Assembly (NCBI RefSeq): GCF_001418335.1
Contig: NZ_LIPP01000110.1
Coordinates: 59,826-123,825, forward strand
Direction of reading: 5' to 3'
DNA length: 64,000 nt
Source of the DNA: Streptomyces aurantiacus
GTDB lineage: Bacteria > Actinomycetota > Actinomycetes > Streptomycetales > Streptomycetaceae
The notes beneath the pieces were generated by a model. It did not search any database. It was not told the DNA's origin and worked only from the letters and a program-made list of their open reading frames with translations. The position numbers and the translations under genes are program-made. Positions 34,764 through 43,408 of this stretch are shown here, piece after piece; within the stretch, counting starts at the first letter, position 1; every line of letters begins with the position of its first letter.

Positions 34764-36887
34764 CTAGGCCGCCCGCCGGTCGTCGAGGGCTGCACCCTCC
34801 ACAGGTACCTGCGGCCCGTCGCACTCCCGCAGCCACCGGCGCAGCACCCGGTGCACCTGCTCGGCGCCCACCAGTTCCCCGCTGTCCTCGCCGTCCGACA
34901 CCGGCGCCGACAGGGCGAGCGGCGACATCAGGAAGGGTCGCCCCTGCGCTCCGCCGAGACCGCCGTGCGAGCCGATCTGCTCCTCGAACGCGAGGACCTC
35001 GCCCTCCTCGGGGTCGTACCAGGAGTTGACCATGATGTCCGCGGCGTGCGGGAACGTGTGCGTGCGGCGTACGGCGTCGGCGGCGCCGGGCCCGAACTCC
35101 GCGAGCGGGCCCGGGTTCTCGTCGAGTTCGTCCAGCGGGATCTCGGCGCCGTGCGCACCGAGCACGAGTCCGCCGTGCTCCTCGCTGCGCACAAGCACGA
35201 ATCCGATACCGGGATGGTTGGCGAGTGTGGTCAGCAGTGCCGGATGCCGGTCGTCGATCTCCTCGCGGCTCATCCGGTGCGGCACGTCGGGGAAGGACAC
35301 CAGGCCCAGGTTGCCGGAGGCCAGCACGACGGGTTCCGACGGGGCACGGGTCGGGCGGTACTGTTCACCGCCCTCCTCCACGGGCCTGCGCAGCGCGGCC
35401 CGGACCGCCGCCCTGGCCTCGGCGCCGCTGTGCGTGCGCCGGGCCTTGCGGGGCACGGGCAGCCCGCAGCCGGCCCGGACCAGCTCGCCGAGGCCGAGGC
35501 CGTAACGGGCGCGGAAGGTCTCGCCGGGGCTCTGGCCGTGGTCGGAGAGCAGCACGACGCGGTACGCGCGCGGGGCGTGCTCGGCGACCTGCGCGATCAG
35601 GGCGAGCGAGCGGTCCAGGCGCTGCAGGACCTTCTCGGCGTCCCGGCTGCGCGGGCCGGAGTGGTGTGCCACCTCGTCGTACGCGACGAGGTCCGCGTAG
35701 ACCGCGGCGCGGCCGGCGAACATGTCCCCGATCACCGCCGCGACGACGACGTCCCGCTCGACGACGGTCGCGAAGGCGCGGATGAACGGGTAGAGGCCGC
35801 CGCGGCCGACACGCGGGCGCCGCTTCTTGAGGCGGGCCCGGGTGGACTCGCCGATCTCACGGCCGACGTCGGCGACGAAGGACATGGCGGTACGGACGGC
35901 GTTGGCCGGGTCGGAGAAGTACGCGAAGTAGCCCGCCCGGGAGCGGTTCTCCCGGCCCCGCCTGGCGGCCACGGAGAGCACCAGGGCGAGTTGCTCGGCG
36001 CCACCGCTGAAGAGGTTGCCGCGGCTCGCGCCGTCCACGGTGAGCAGGCCGCCGTCGCCGGTGTGCGCGACGGCCCGGCGCTGGAGTTCCGCGGCACTGG
36101 TGGGCCGGTTGCAGACCACGATCTCCCGGGTGTCCTTCTCGTACCAGCGGAAGGCGGGGACGTCGTGATTGGAGCCGTGCAGGATGCCGAGCTGACTGGC
36201 GCCGGTCTGGCTGGACCAGTCGGTACGCCAAGGGGTGAGACGGTGGGTGGTGCGGTGCCCCTGTCCCCCGTGTCCTCCCTGTCCCCCTTGTCCCTCACCG
36301 AGCCAGGCGGCGACGGTGGGCATGAGACCGCGTCCGACCGCGTCCACGAGCACGTCGTGACCGACTCCGTCGAACTGGAGGAAGACCGCGCCGGGGGTCG
36401 GCAGGACGCCGGCCGACGGGGCCCGTCTGCGGCGGCGGTCGGACAGCCGGTACAGCCTGCGCCGGTACGCGTCGTCGTCCCGTACGGCCAGGGCGCCGCC
36501 GGTGGCCGAGGCGACCGCCGACATCACCGCGGCGACCACCACCGCGGTCTCCGGGGCCACCGTGCTCTGTCCCGAGGGGTCGAGGCGCAGGGCGAGGAGC
36601 AGGAGCGAGCCGTTCAGGAAGAAGACGAGCACCGCGAGGACGAAGGCGGGGACGAGGAGCAGGGCCCGGACGAGGACGGGCCACACGACGGAGGAGAGGA
36701 TGCCGAAGGCTCCGGCGCCGAGTGCGGCGGTGGCGCCGATACGGGTGGCGCTGTCCCCGTCGGCGGACTGGAGCCTGAAGTCCGGCAGGATCCCGGCGAG
36801 CACCAGCATGGTGACCGTGGACACCGCCCATACGGCGACGCTCCGCCAGACCGCGCTGCCCACCCTCCGCCATCGTTCCCCGCCCAC
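34764..36887 (-). CDS. Membrane protein with alkaline-phosphatase-superfamily (type I phosphodiesterase) domain
   Basis: The 707-residue protein has about four N-terminal membrane helices (residues 15-135, resembling the YvlD/phage-holin-4 superfamily fold), then an extracellular or cytosolic alkaline-phosphatase-like domain. Metal-binding motifs are FDGVGHDVL, VAYDEVAHHSGP, LLSDHGQSPG and IGSHGG, matching the nucleotide-pyrophosphatase/phosphodiesterase arrangement. A low-complexity Gly/Gln/His stretch (GGQGGHGGQG) sits after the first metal motif. GTG 36887 is the start. It could hydrolyse phosphodiesters such as lipid-linked or teichoic-acid-like substrates; none is proven. Confidence 0.78.
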   Translation of the reverse strand: MGGERWRRVGSAVWRSVAVWAVSTVTMLVLAGILPDFRLQSADGDSATRIGATAALGAGAFGILSSVVWPVLVRALLLVPAFVLAVLVFFLNGSLLLLALRLDPSGQSTVAPETAVVVAAVMSAVASATGGALAVRDDDAYRRRLYRLSDRRRRRAPSAGVLPTPGAVFLQFDGVGHDVLVDAVGRGLMPTVAAWLGEGQGGQGGHGGQGHRTTHRLTPWRTDWSSQTGASQLGILHGSNHDVPAFRWYEKDTREIVVCNRPTSAAELQRRAVAHTGDGGLLTVDGASRGNLFSGGAEQLALVLSVAARRGRENRSRAGYFAYFSDPANAVRTAMSFVADVGREIGESTRARLKKRRPRVGRGGLYPFIRAFATVVERDVVVAAVIGDMFAGRAAVYADLVAYDEVAHHSGPRSRDAEKVLQRLDRSLALIAQVAEHAPRAYRVVLLSDHGQSPGETFRARYGLGLGELVRAGCGLPVPRKARRTHSGAEARAAVRAALRRPVEEGGEQYRPTRAPSEPVVLASGNLGLVSFPDVPHRMSREEIDDRHPALLTTLANHPGIGFVLVRSEEHGGLVLGAHGAEIPLDELDENPGPLAEFGPGAADAVRRTHTFPHAADIMVNSWYDPEEGEVLAFEEQIGSHGGLGGAQGRPFLMSPLALSAPVSDGEDSGELVGAEQVHRVLRRWLRECDGPQVPVEGAALDDRRAA

Positions 36888-36992
36888 GTCACACCCGCCT
36901 CACATCCACGCCCGCCCTCCTGCCGACGGCCCCGGCCCCACCCTCCCACACGCCGCCCAGGACCCATTCGGCGTCCTTCAGGGCGGCGCCCT

Positions 36993-37040
36993 TGAGGGGC
37001 GCGGGGAACTGCGCGACCGGCCACGGACGGCCCGCAGCCG
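36993..37040. repeat. Dispersed GC-rich repeat copy
   Basis: TTGAGGGGCGCGGGGAACTG followed by CGCGACCGGCC and GGCCCGCAGCCG. It lies beyond the stop of the minus-strand gene at 37113-37538 and upstream of the phosphatase gene, about 100 bases from each. The rest of the 225-base gap is featureless. Confidence 0.75.
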
Positions 37041-37112
37041 CTCGACAGGCGACTCAGTGCTCGCTGCCGGACAGGCAAACGGCGCATGGGACCTGCGGAA
37101 CGCGCGGAGCGC

Positions 37113-37538
37113 TCAGCGGCCGTCGTACCCCGCCGTCGGCATCGACAGCCGACGGTGCACCCGCGCCTTCATCTGTGCGTCGTACGCGGGTTCCGCGTGC
37201 CCGACCGTCTCGACCCGTACGCCGCGGCGGGCGCACTCGGCGGTGAACTCGTCGACCGAGGCGAGCGCCCCCTCCAGAACCCGGCGGCTGGGCGCCACGA
37301 ACAGATCCACGAGACCGGCCTCGGCGTCCTCCCAGAGCGCGCAGTGGTCGGGCCGCAGCCCTCGCAGCAGCAGTTCCCGGGTGACCACGTAGCCCCGCTC
37401 CGCCGCCCAGCGCGCGCACATGGCGTGCTGGCTGCGGGAGTCCACCAGAAAGGGGTCCTCGTCCAGCTCCTCCAACGGCGTCAGGCTGGCGATCGTCGTC
37501 ACGCGAAGCATGCCGGAACTACGGCGTGTGCCTCCCAT
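37113..37538 (-). CDS. Small protein resembling a degenerate serine-recombinase (resolvase) N-terminal domain
   Basis: The 141-residue product is not assigned to a named family. Its layout recalls the resolvase catalytic domain: a start LRVTT (where active enzymes have RVS), SQHAMCARWAAERGYVV (like SxxxQxxxCxxxAxxxGY), then GLVDLFVAPSRRVLEGALASVDEFTAECARRGVRVETVG (like the DRLxR helix and final strand). The catalytic serine is replaced by threonine and no DNA-binding tail follows. It may be a domesticated, inactive relative used for binding or dimerising. ATG 37538 is preferred for its upstream GGGGGGA; ATG 37511 is a weaker alternative. Confidence 0.55.
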   Translation of the reverse strand: MGGTRRSSGMLRVTTIASLTPLEELDEDPFLVDSRSQHAMCARWAAERGYVVTRELLLRGLRPDHCALWEDAEAGLVDLFVAPSRRVLEGALASVDEFTAECARRGVRVETVGHAEPAYDAQMKARVHRRLSMPTAGYDGR

Positions 37539-37629
37539 GGTGTCCCCCCTCACCTCCGGGTTTCGTCGCCGACCCTACTCCTGCCCGTAGGCTCGGGGGG
37601 AGTCGCGCGAGGGAGGCAAAGGAGTGCCG

Positions 37630-38463
37630 GTGGAGATCACCTGGTGGGGTCACGCCACCTGCACGGTCGAGGACTCGGGAGTGCGCGTGCTCACCGACCC
37701 CCTCTTCGTACGCCGGCTCGCGCATCTGCGCAGGCGCCGGGGCGCGCCGCCGCCCGCCGAGGCGGCGCTGGCCGAGGTGACGCTCGTCTCGCATCTGCAC
37801 GCCGACCATCTGCACGTCCCCTCGCTGGCCCGGCTGGCCCCGGGCACCCGGCTGCTGGTGCCGCGGGGTGCCCGGCGCGCGGTGCCCGGGCTGCGCAGAC
37901 TCGGCCATCTGAAGCTCACCGAGGTGGCGCCCGGCGACCGGGTGCAGGTCGGTGACCTCGCCGTACGGGTCGTCTCCGCGCGGCACGACGGACGGCGGCT
38001 GCCGGTCGGGCCGCGTCGTGCTCCCGCCCTCGGCTATGTGATCGAGGGCGAGGCCCGCACGTACTTCGCCGGGGACACGGGTCTGTTCGAGACGATGGCC
38101 GAGGAGGTCGGGCCGGTCGACGTGGCGCTGCTGCCGGTCGGCGGCTGGGGACCGCACCTGGGCGAGGAACACCTGGACGCGGGGCGGGCCGCCGACGCGC
38201 TGGCCCGGTTGCGGCCGGGCAGCGCCGTGCCGGTGCACTACGGCACGTACTGGCCCATCGGGATGGACTCCGTGCGCCCCCATGAATTCCACGCACCCGG
38301 TACCGAGTTCGTGCGTCTGGCCGCCGAGCGTGCGCCCGGTGTGACGGTGCACCTGCTCGAACACGGGGAAAGTGTGCGACCGCGGATCGCTGGGTACCGC
38401 TCTTGCCCTGGGGACGCGCCGGCCGGTCGGGGCGACGACGAGCGGGAGGGCGGGGCCCGGTGA
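37630..38463 (+). CDS. MBL-fold metallohydrolase (UlaG-like)
   Basis: The 277-residue product begins VEITWWGHATCTVEDSGVRVLTDP, a typical UlaG-type start, and has the metal motif SHLHADHLHVPS, then FAGDTGLFETMAEEVGPVD and HYGTYWP. It should be a Zn/Mn hydrolase of a phosphodiester, lactone or phospholipid-like substrate. GTG 37630 is chosen because AAAGGAG ends five bases before it; GTG 37624 would overlap the ribosome-binding site. Its TGA overlaps the start of the DedA gene. Confidence 0.85.
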   Translation: MEITWWGHATCTVEDSGVRVLTDPLFVRRLAHLRRRRGAPPPAEAALAEVTLVSHLHADHLHVPSLARLAPGTRLLVPRGARRAVPGLRRLGHLKLTEVAPGDRVQVGDLAVRVVSARHDGRRLPVGPRRAPALGYVIEGEARTYFAGDTGLFETMAEEVGPVDVALLPVGGWGPHLGEEHLDAGRAADALARLRPGSAVPVHYGTYWPIGMDSVRPHEFHAPGTEFVRLAAERAPGVTVHLLEHGESVRPRIAGYRSCPGDAPAGRGDDEREGGAR

Positions 38464-39086
38464 GACATGCGCTCGCCGCCGCGGTCACGAGCGTGCCCAC
38501 GGAGGCCACCCAGCAGGCGCTCGGCTATCCGTCGCTGTTCCTGCTGGTGCTGTTCGGCGCGCTGGTACCGGTGATTCCGACCGGGGCGCTGGTGAGTTCG
38601 GCGGCGGTGGTGGCCGTCCACCAGACGGCACCCTTCGCGATGGCGCTGGTCTTCGTGGTGGCGGCGGCTGCCGCCTTTCTCGGGGACCTCGCGCTGTACT
38701 GGCTCGGGCGGCGCGGCATGCGGTCGAAGAACGGCTCGCGCTGGCTCGCGGCGATACGCGACCGCGCGCCCGAGGACCGGCTGGCCCAGGCCCAGGAGAA
38801 GCTCGCCGACCACGGGGTCGCGGTGCTGGTGCTGTCCCGGCTGGTCCCCGCGGGGCGCATACCGGTGATGCTCGCCTGTCTGATGGCGAAGTGGCCGGTG
38901 CGGCGGTTCGCCCGTGGGAACGGGCCGGCCTGTCTCGCGTGGGCCGCGACGTATCAGCTCATCGGGGTGCTCGGCGGCAGCCTGTTCAAGGAGCCGTGGG
39001 AGGGAGTGGCCGCGGCGGTGCTGCTGACCGTGGCGATCAGTGTGACGCCGGGGCTGTGGCGCCGGGTTCGGAGCGTGGCGCGGTAG
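38460..39086 (+). CDS. DedA-family membrane protein
   Basis: The 208-residue protein has the SNARE-associated/DedA domain with five or so hydrophobic segments, the conserved AFLGDLALYWLGRRG and SRLVPAGRIPVMLACLM. DedA proteins are thought to scramble or flip undecaprenyl phosphate or phospholipids. GTG 38460 overlaps the stop of the MBL hydrolase gene, suggesting the pair acts together, perhaps on a membrane-derived substrate. The last 33 bases of the gene form the left arm of a terminator. Confidence 0.87.
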   Translation: MRHALAAAVTSVPTEATQQALGYPSLFLLVLFGALVPVIPTGALVSSAAVVAVHQTAPFAMALVFVVAAAAAFLGDLALYWLGRRGMRSKNGSRWLAAIRDRAPEDRLAQAQEKLADHGVAVLVLSRLVPAGRIPVMLACLMAKWPVRRFARGNGPACLAWAATYQLIGVLGGSLFKEPWEGVAAAVLLTVAISVTPGLWRRVRSVAR

Positions 39087-39113
39087 CGGACCGGGCCGAA
39101 CCCGGCGCCACAG
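39054..39113. terminator. Bidirectional terminator partly inside the dedA coding sequence
   Basis: An 18-base arm at 39054-39071 (CTGTGGCGCCGGGTTCGG), within the last codons of the DedA gene, pairs perfectly with 39096-39113. The second arm ends exactly before the stop codon complement of the convergent aminotransferase-like gene at 39114. Confidence 0.8.
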
Positions 39114-40340
39114 TCATCGGGAAGGTCGCCGCAGGTCGTCGAAGGTCGATCCCAGCAGGCTCAACGCGCTTCTCACGTGCGGCAGTTCCAGAGGTTCCGG
39201 TGACCCGAGAGACGCCATGCGCTCGTCGTCGGTCGCCCCGAGGAACGGTTCGGTGGTCAGGCGTACCCGCAGGGCGCCGAGGTCGTCGCCGAAGCGGTGG
39301 CCGCCCGGCGCCGGCATGCCAAGACGGGCGGTGAGGAAGTCCTCCAACTCCTGCGCGTCACCGACACCGAGCGCACCGAGCGCGGACCGCAGCGGGCCGA
39401 GGTCGGCGTACAGGTGACGGCCCGCGCGCGGGGGCCGGACGAGAGCTCCCGCCGCGACGAGGACCCGGTGGGCGGCGGACGCCACGCCCGCGTGCAGGCG
39501 TACGGACGCGGCGAGGCGGTGCGTGATCTCGTCGGGTTCGTCGAGCACGTACGCGGCTGCCGCGGCGACCGGTGCGGCGATCCGGGCGCCGAGCCCGGTG
39601 AGGACGTCCAGGACGCGCTCGCGCATCTCGGTGCCGGTGTCGTTGTCGGGGAAGCGGGCGATCGCGGCGGGCCAGCCGGCCGGGAGGAAGGGGCCGGCGA
39701 GGTCGGTCAGGACCGTGACCCGCTCCGGCAGCATCTCGGCCGGGCTGAGCAGCACGGTGTCCCGGGGATCATGCAGTGTGTCGCGCCAGGTCTCGTCGCT
39801 GACCACGTGCAGGCCCTCGTCCGCGGCGGCCTCCATGGTCTCGTGGACCACTTCGGGCGGCGCGACCGTGGCGGCGGGGTCGTCGGCCACGGACAGGACG
39901 AGCAGCCGCGGGTCACCGCCCTCGGCACGCACCCGGCGCACGGTCTCCAGAAGGGCGTACGGGTCCGGGAGCCCGCCGCATTCGGCGGGGGTCGCCACCG
40001 GGAAGACGGTGCTGCCCAGCAGCCGGGCCTGCGGCGCCCACCAGGCCGCGCAGGGGCGGGGCACCAGCACGTCACCACCGCCGAGCGCGGCGGTCAGCGC
40101 GAGGAGCAGGGCCGGGGCGCCGGGGGCCGCGACGGTCCGGTGGCGGTCTGCGGGCAGTCCGCGCCGGGTCCAGTAGCCGCGGGCGGCGTCCAGGAGCGCG
40201 GGGCTCCCGCCGATCGGTTCGGTGTGCGCGCCCGTCGCCGCGGCGGCGAGCCCGGGCGGCAGGGGCAGGCCCTGTCCGGGCAGAGGCGGGCCGTAACGGA
40301 CAGGCCCGTGCCCGTGCCCTTCCGGATCGGTCCGCCGCAT
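39114..40340 (-). CDS. Aminotransferase class I/II-fold protein lacking the PLP lysine
   Basis: The 408-residue product follows the fold-type I aminotransferase plan. It has an N-terminal segment with GGSPALLDAARGYWTRRG, a VPRPCAAWWAPQARLLGSTVFPV region and VVSDETWRDT (Asp182 where PLP nitrogen is normally held). Where SxSK...GxR should occur there is LTDLAGPFLPAGWPAAI (about 211-227): the Schiff-base lysine and the following arginine are missing. The entire sequence contains no lysine residue. It cannot form an internal aldimine in the usual way, so it is probably a non-catalytic or regulatory protein. ATG 40340 follows GGAGG. Confidence 0.8.
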   Translation of the reverse strand: MRRTDPEGHGHGPVRYGPPLPGQGLPLPPGLAAAATGAHTEPIGGSPALLDAARGYWTRRGLPADRHRTVAAPGAPALLLALTAALGGGDVLVPRPCAAWWAPQARLLGSTVFPVATPAECGGLPDPYALLETVRRVRAEGGDPRLLVLSVADDPAATVAPPEVVHETMEAAADEGLHVVSDETWRDTLHDPRDTVLLSPAEMLPERVTVLTDLAGPFLPAGWPAAIARFPDNDTGTEMRERVLDVLTGLGARIAAPVAAAAAYVLDEPDEITHRLAASVRLHAGVASAAHRVLVAAGALVRPPRAGRHLYADLGPLRSALGALGVGDAQELEDFLTARLGMPAPGGHRFGDDLGALRVRLTTEPFLGATDDERMASLGSPEPLELPHVRSALSLLGSTFDDLRRPSR

Positions 40341-40478
40341 CTGTGCACCTCCGCGCAGGGTCGCTGGACCTGCCGGTCCACGGGCATGCCGGTCTCCGGA
40401 CGTGCCGGTCCGTGGACCCGGCTTCGTACCCAGTACCCGGTACCCACTAGCCAGTACGCCGTCACCCGCTTCGCCGAC

Positions 40479-41204
40479 TCAGCGGTTCGAGGAGGTCTCC
40501 CGGTGGCGCAGCTTGTGGACGGCCGCGCCGAACGCGCCCGCGATGAGGACACCGCCGGACACGAGGGCGGTCGTGGAGTCGTTGAAGGCACCGCCCTCAC
40601 CGGCGTGCACGCCGTGCCGGCCCTCCGTACCGCGGGAACTGTCGAGGGACACCGTGAAGGACGCGCTCCACTGCTTTCCCTCGCCGCCGTGTGCCCCCGG
40701 GCAGACGCCGTCGACGCTCCACTCGGAGGTCCTGCCGACGCTGTCGGGTCCGCCGTCCTGGAAGTTGGCGGTGGGCGCGATACGGGCGGTGCCGCTGTAG
40801 ACATGCCCGCCCTGTGGCTTCTCCTTGCCCGCCGGGTCGTCATGGCCCCCCAGATCGTCGACGCCGGCCGGGTCGTCCACGCCCGCCGGACCATCGACGC
40901 CGCCCGGACCATCCACGCCTCCCGGACCGTCGACGCCTGCCGGGTCCCCGCCTTCCTTGCCTGCGGCCTTGTGCAGTCGCACGGTGCCGTGTTCGAAGGC
41001 CTGGGAGGTGGCGTCGATGGTCTCGGGCGGGTGTCCACCGGCCGATTCGCAGGTGACGGAGATGGTGACGCTGCCGCCGGGGGCCACCGTGCGCGGGCTG
41101 ACCTCGGCCCCCGAGTTCGCGGTCGCGGCCGTCGCGGCGGCGCCGAGTACGAGGGTGGTGAAGGCGGTGGCGGACAGTGCGCGAGCGGTACGGCTCAGCG
41201 GCAT
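40479..41204 (-). CDS. Secreted, C-terminally anchored protein with Pro/Gly/Asp repeats
   Basis: The 241-residue protein has a signal peptide (about 1-30), an immunoglobulin-like or adhesin-like region (EVSPRTVAPGGSVTISVTCES) and an imperfect six-residue repeat based on PAGVDD/PGGVDG (about residues 93-120). A second extracellular region with two Cys follows, then a C-terminal membrane helix ending in RHRETSSNR. It has no LPXTG. It is a plausible cell-surface protein; the function is not recognised. ATG 41204 has AAGGAG upstream. Confidence 0.7.
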   Translation of the reverse strand: MPLSRTARALSATAFTTLVLGAAATAATANSGAEVSPRTVAPGGSVTISVTCESAGGHPPETIDATSQAFEHGTVRLHKAAGKEGGDPAGVDGPGGVDGPGGVDGPAGVDDPAGVDDLGGHDDPAGKEKPQGGHVYSGTARIAPTANFQDGGPDSVGRTSEWSVDGVCPGAHGGEGKQWSASFTVSLDSSRGTEGRHGVHAGEGGAFNDSTTALVSGGVLIAGAFGAAVHKLRHRETSSNR

Positions 41205-41395
41205 GGGACTCGGTTCTCCTTCGGCCGTCGGCTGGGACCCCCCACGCCCGGGTACGGCGGCGGAGGCGGGGCACGACCGGCATGCCCCGCAGCCCATCAG
41301 AGCCCGCCCGCGGCCCCGGCGCGCGCGGCCGGACACCATTCGTGCCATGCGGACGCCCGAGCGGGTGACACGGCACCACCGCGGCCGTGCACGTC

Positions 41396-42112
41396 TCAGT
41401 GCGCCAAGGAGGCCAGTTGCTGTTCCAGTCCGCGGCCACGGGTCTCCACGATGGCCGCGGCGACCTCGGCCAGCTTGCGGTTGGAGCCCTGTGAGACACG
41501 GCGCAGGACCGTGAAGGCGGCGTCCGCGTCGCAGCCCAGCACATGCATGACGATGCCGCACGCCTGGTCGACGACGGGGCGCGTGCGCAGGGCGGCGCCG
41601 AGCTGGTCGACCTCGGTGAGGGCCGCGCGGTAGGAGCGGTCGCGGACGAGACCGGTCGCGGCGAGGGCGCCGAGAGCCTGGGCCGGGCCGTGCGGGGCGT
41701 CCTCCAGGCCGCCCGCTCGGAAGCTGTACAGGCTGAGGGTCACCGTCAGGCCTGCACGGCGGAAGGGCAGCGTGACGCTGGACCGCACGCCCGCGTCGAG
41801 CGCCATGGCCCGGTACTGCGGCCAGCGCTCCTCACGCAGCAGGTCGCCCGACTCGACGGGTCCACCGTGCTCCAGGGCGGCGGGGATCGGGCCCTCCCCC
41901 GAAAGGAGCTGCATCGAGACGAGCGTCGCGAGGTCCGGGTGGGTCACCGCGGCCGGCCGCTCCGTACCTCCGTCGGACACCGTGGTACCCGCACCGCAGC
42001 AGTCCGTGGTCCAGCGGACGACCTGCTCGGCGAGTTCCGACATCCGACGCCCCGGGAGGGCGGATTCCGGGGACTGTGTCCCACGGTGGCCGAGATGTTC
42101 GCTGTCCGGCAT
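41396..42112 (-). CDS. GAF-ANTAR sensor, RNA-binding antiterminator-type regulator
   Basis: The 238-residue product has a GAF-like domain (about residues 25-160) and a C-terminal ANTAR domain (VDQLGAALRTRPVVDQACGIVMHVLGCDADAAFTVLRRVSQGSNRKLAEVAAAIVE, described in parts). ANTAR domains bind tandem RNA hairpins to prevent transcription termination. ATG 42112 has a strong AGGAGG. It is divergent from a PAS/GAF protein, suggesting a shared stress-signalling region. Confidence 0.87.
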   Translation of the reverse strand: MPDSEHLGHRGTQSPESALPGRRMSELAEQVVRWTTDCCGAGTTVSDGGTERPAAVTHPDLATLVSMQLLSGEGPIPAALEHGGPVESGDLLREERWPQYRAMALDAGVRSSVTLPFRRAGLTVTLSLYSFRAGGLEDAPHGPAQALGALAATGLVRDRSYRAALTEVDQLGAALRTRPVVDQACGIVMHVLGCDADAAFTVLRRVSQGSNRKLAEVAAAIVETRGRGLEQQLASLAH

Positions 42113-42203
42113 TTCTGCGTACCTCCTCTTGCCTGCGCCTTCCCTCTCGACCGGGTGAGAAACGAGGCACCACGGTTCCGGTACCGCCGTCCCGGAGCGC
42201 CAT

Positions 42204-43406
42204 GTGACGAGCTACGTTCATCACATGGCCCAGACGGAGGAGTTCGGTGAGGAACTCGCGGATTTCGTGCGCCGTGTCGCGGAGTTGAAAGCGGCACGGA
42301 GTGTTCCCGCCGACGACCTGACCGCTGTGCTGGACGCCGCCATCTTCGAACTCGGCCATGTGGCCGACCAGTTGTGGCCGCGGTACGAGCGGCTGACGTC
42401 CAGGGGCGCGTCGGACACGTCGTCCGCCGACCGTCAGGAACAGCAGCTCCTCAAAGTGATCTTCCAGCGGCTGCCGCTGCCTGTCGCGCTGATCGACCGG
42501 GAGACGGTGGTCCGCAGGCTGAACTTCGCGGCGACCACCCTCACGGGGGTGCGCGCGGGTTACGCGACAGGCCGTCCGTTCACCGGCTTCCTCGCGCACG
42601 CCGACCGGGCCGCGCTCCGCTCGCAGACCGCGGCGGTGGCACGGGGCGACGGCGACCGGAGCCTCACCGTCCATCTGCAGCAGAGTCCGTCCGTGCCCGT
42701 ACACGCGACGCTCACCGGGCTGCGGCCCAGCAGTGAGCCGCGTACGGCGGTACTGGTGGTGCTGCAGACCGCCGGGGCCCGGGCGCCGTCGGCCGAGAAC
42801 GGCCCAGGGCCGGTGCCGGACCTGGGCGAGACGACGCGGCACGCGGCGCTGATGGACCTCCTGGACATGATGACCACGGCCCTGCTGACCGGGCCCACCG
42901 GGTCACGGGCCGCCGTACTGGAGCGGGCGGCGCGGGTGCTGCACGGGCGGTTCGCCGACTGGGTGGTGGCCGACGTGGGGGCCGCACGGCTGCGCCGCAC
43001 GACCGTCCTCGGCCCCTCGCTCCAGCCGGACCGGGCGAACCTACCGGACCAGTCGGACCAGTCGGAGCTGCGGGCCCCGGATCTGGAGGCGCAGGATCTT
43101 GAGGCGCAGGACCCGGCGTCGTGTCCGCTGGTCGTCGAGGCGGCACGGGGTGGTTCCACGGCACTTCAGATACGCCCCGAGGACCCCGACGCCTTCGGCC
43201 ACGACGCCGCCGGCGCGCCCGTCCTGGTCCGCGCCGACGTCACATCGCTCCTCTGCGTCCCCCTGACCGTCGACGGCGCCGTCCAGGGAGTCCTCACCCT
43301 CTTCCGCACAGCGGCCCGCCCGGCCTTCTCCATGGCCGAGGCCCAGGCAATGGACATGATGTCCCGCCACCTGGCCCAGGCCCTGAAGAACGCCCCCCAC
43401 AGCTAG
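42204..43406 (+). CDS. PAS/GAF sensor protein without output domain
   Basis: The 400-residue product has an N-terminal helical region, a PAS domain (about 85-180: LPLPVALIDRETVVRRLNFAATTLTG and a later strand) and a GAF domain (about 215-390: LMDLLDMMTTALLTGP, LLCVPLTVDGAVQGVLTLFR). Related Streptomyces proteins carry a SpoIIE-type PP2C phosphatase at the C-terminus; none is present here. A low-complexity linker (DQSDQSE, EAQDLEAQD) lies between. GTG 42204 follows GGAG; ATG 42225 is the alternative. Confidence 0.75.
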   Translation: MTSYVHHMAQTEEFGEELADFVRRVAELKAARSVPADDLTAVLDAAIFELGHVADQLWPRYERLTSRGASDTSSADRQEQQLLKVIFQRLPLPVALIDRETVVRRLNFAATTLTGVRAGYATGRPFTGFLAHADRAALRSQTAAVARGDGDRSLTVHLQQSPSVPVHATLTGLRPSSEPRTAVLVVLQTAGARAPSAENGPGPVPDLGETTRHAALMDLLDMMTTALLTGPTGSRAAVLERAARVLHGRFADWVVADVGAARLRRTTVLGPSLQPDRANLPDQSDQSELRAPDLEAQDLEAQDPASCPLVVEAARGGSTALQIRPEDPDAFGHDAAGAPVLVRADVTSLLCVPLTVDGAVQGVLTLFRTAARPAFSMAEAQAMDMMSRHLAQALKNAPHS

Positions 43407-43408
43407 GC

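Noticed and set aside
37113..37538. Resolvase-like protein as part of a mobile element
   Set aside because: Lacks catalytic serine and DNA-binding domain, and no inverted repeats or transposase genes flank it.
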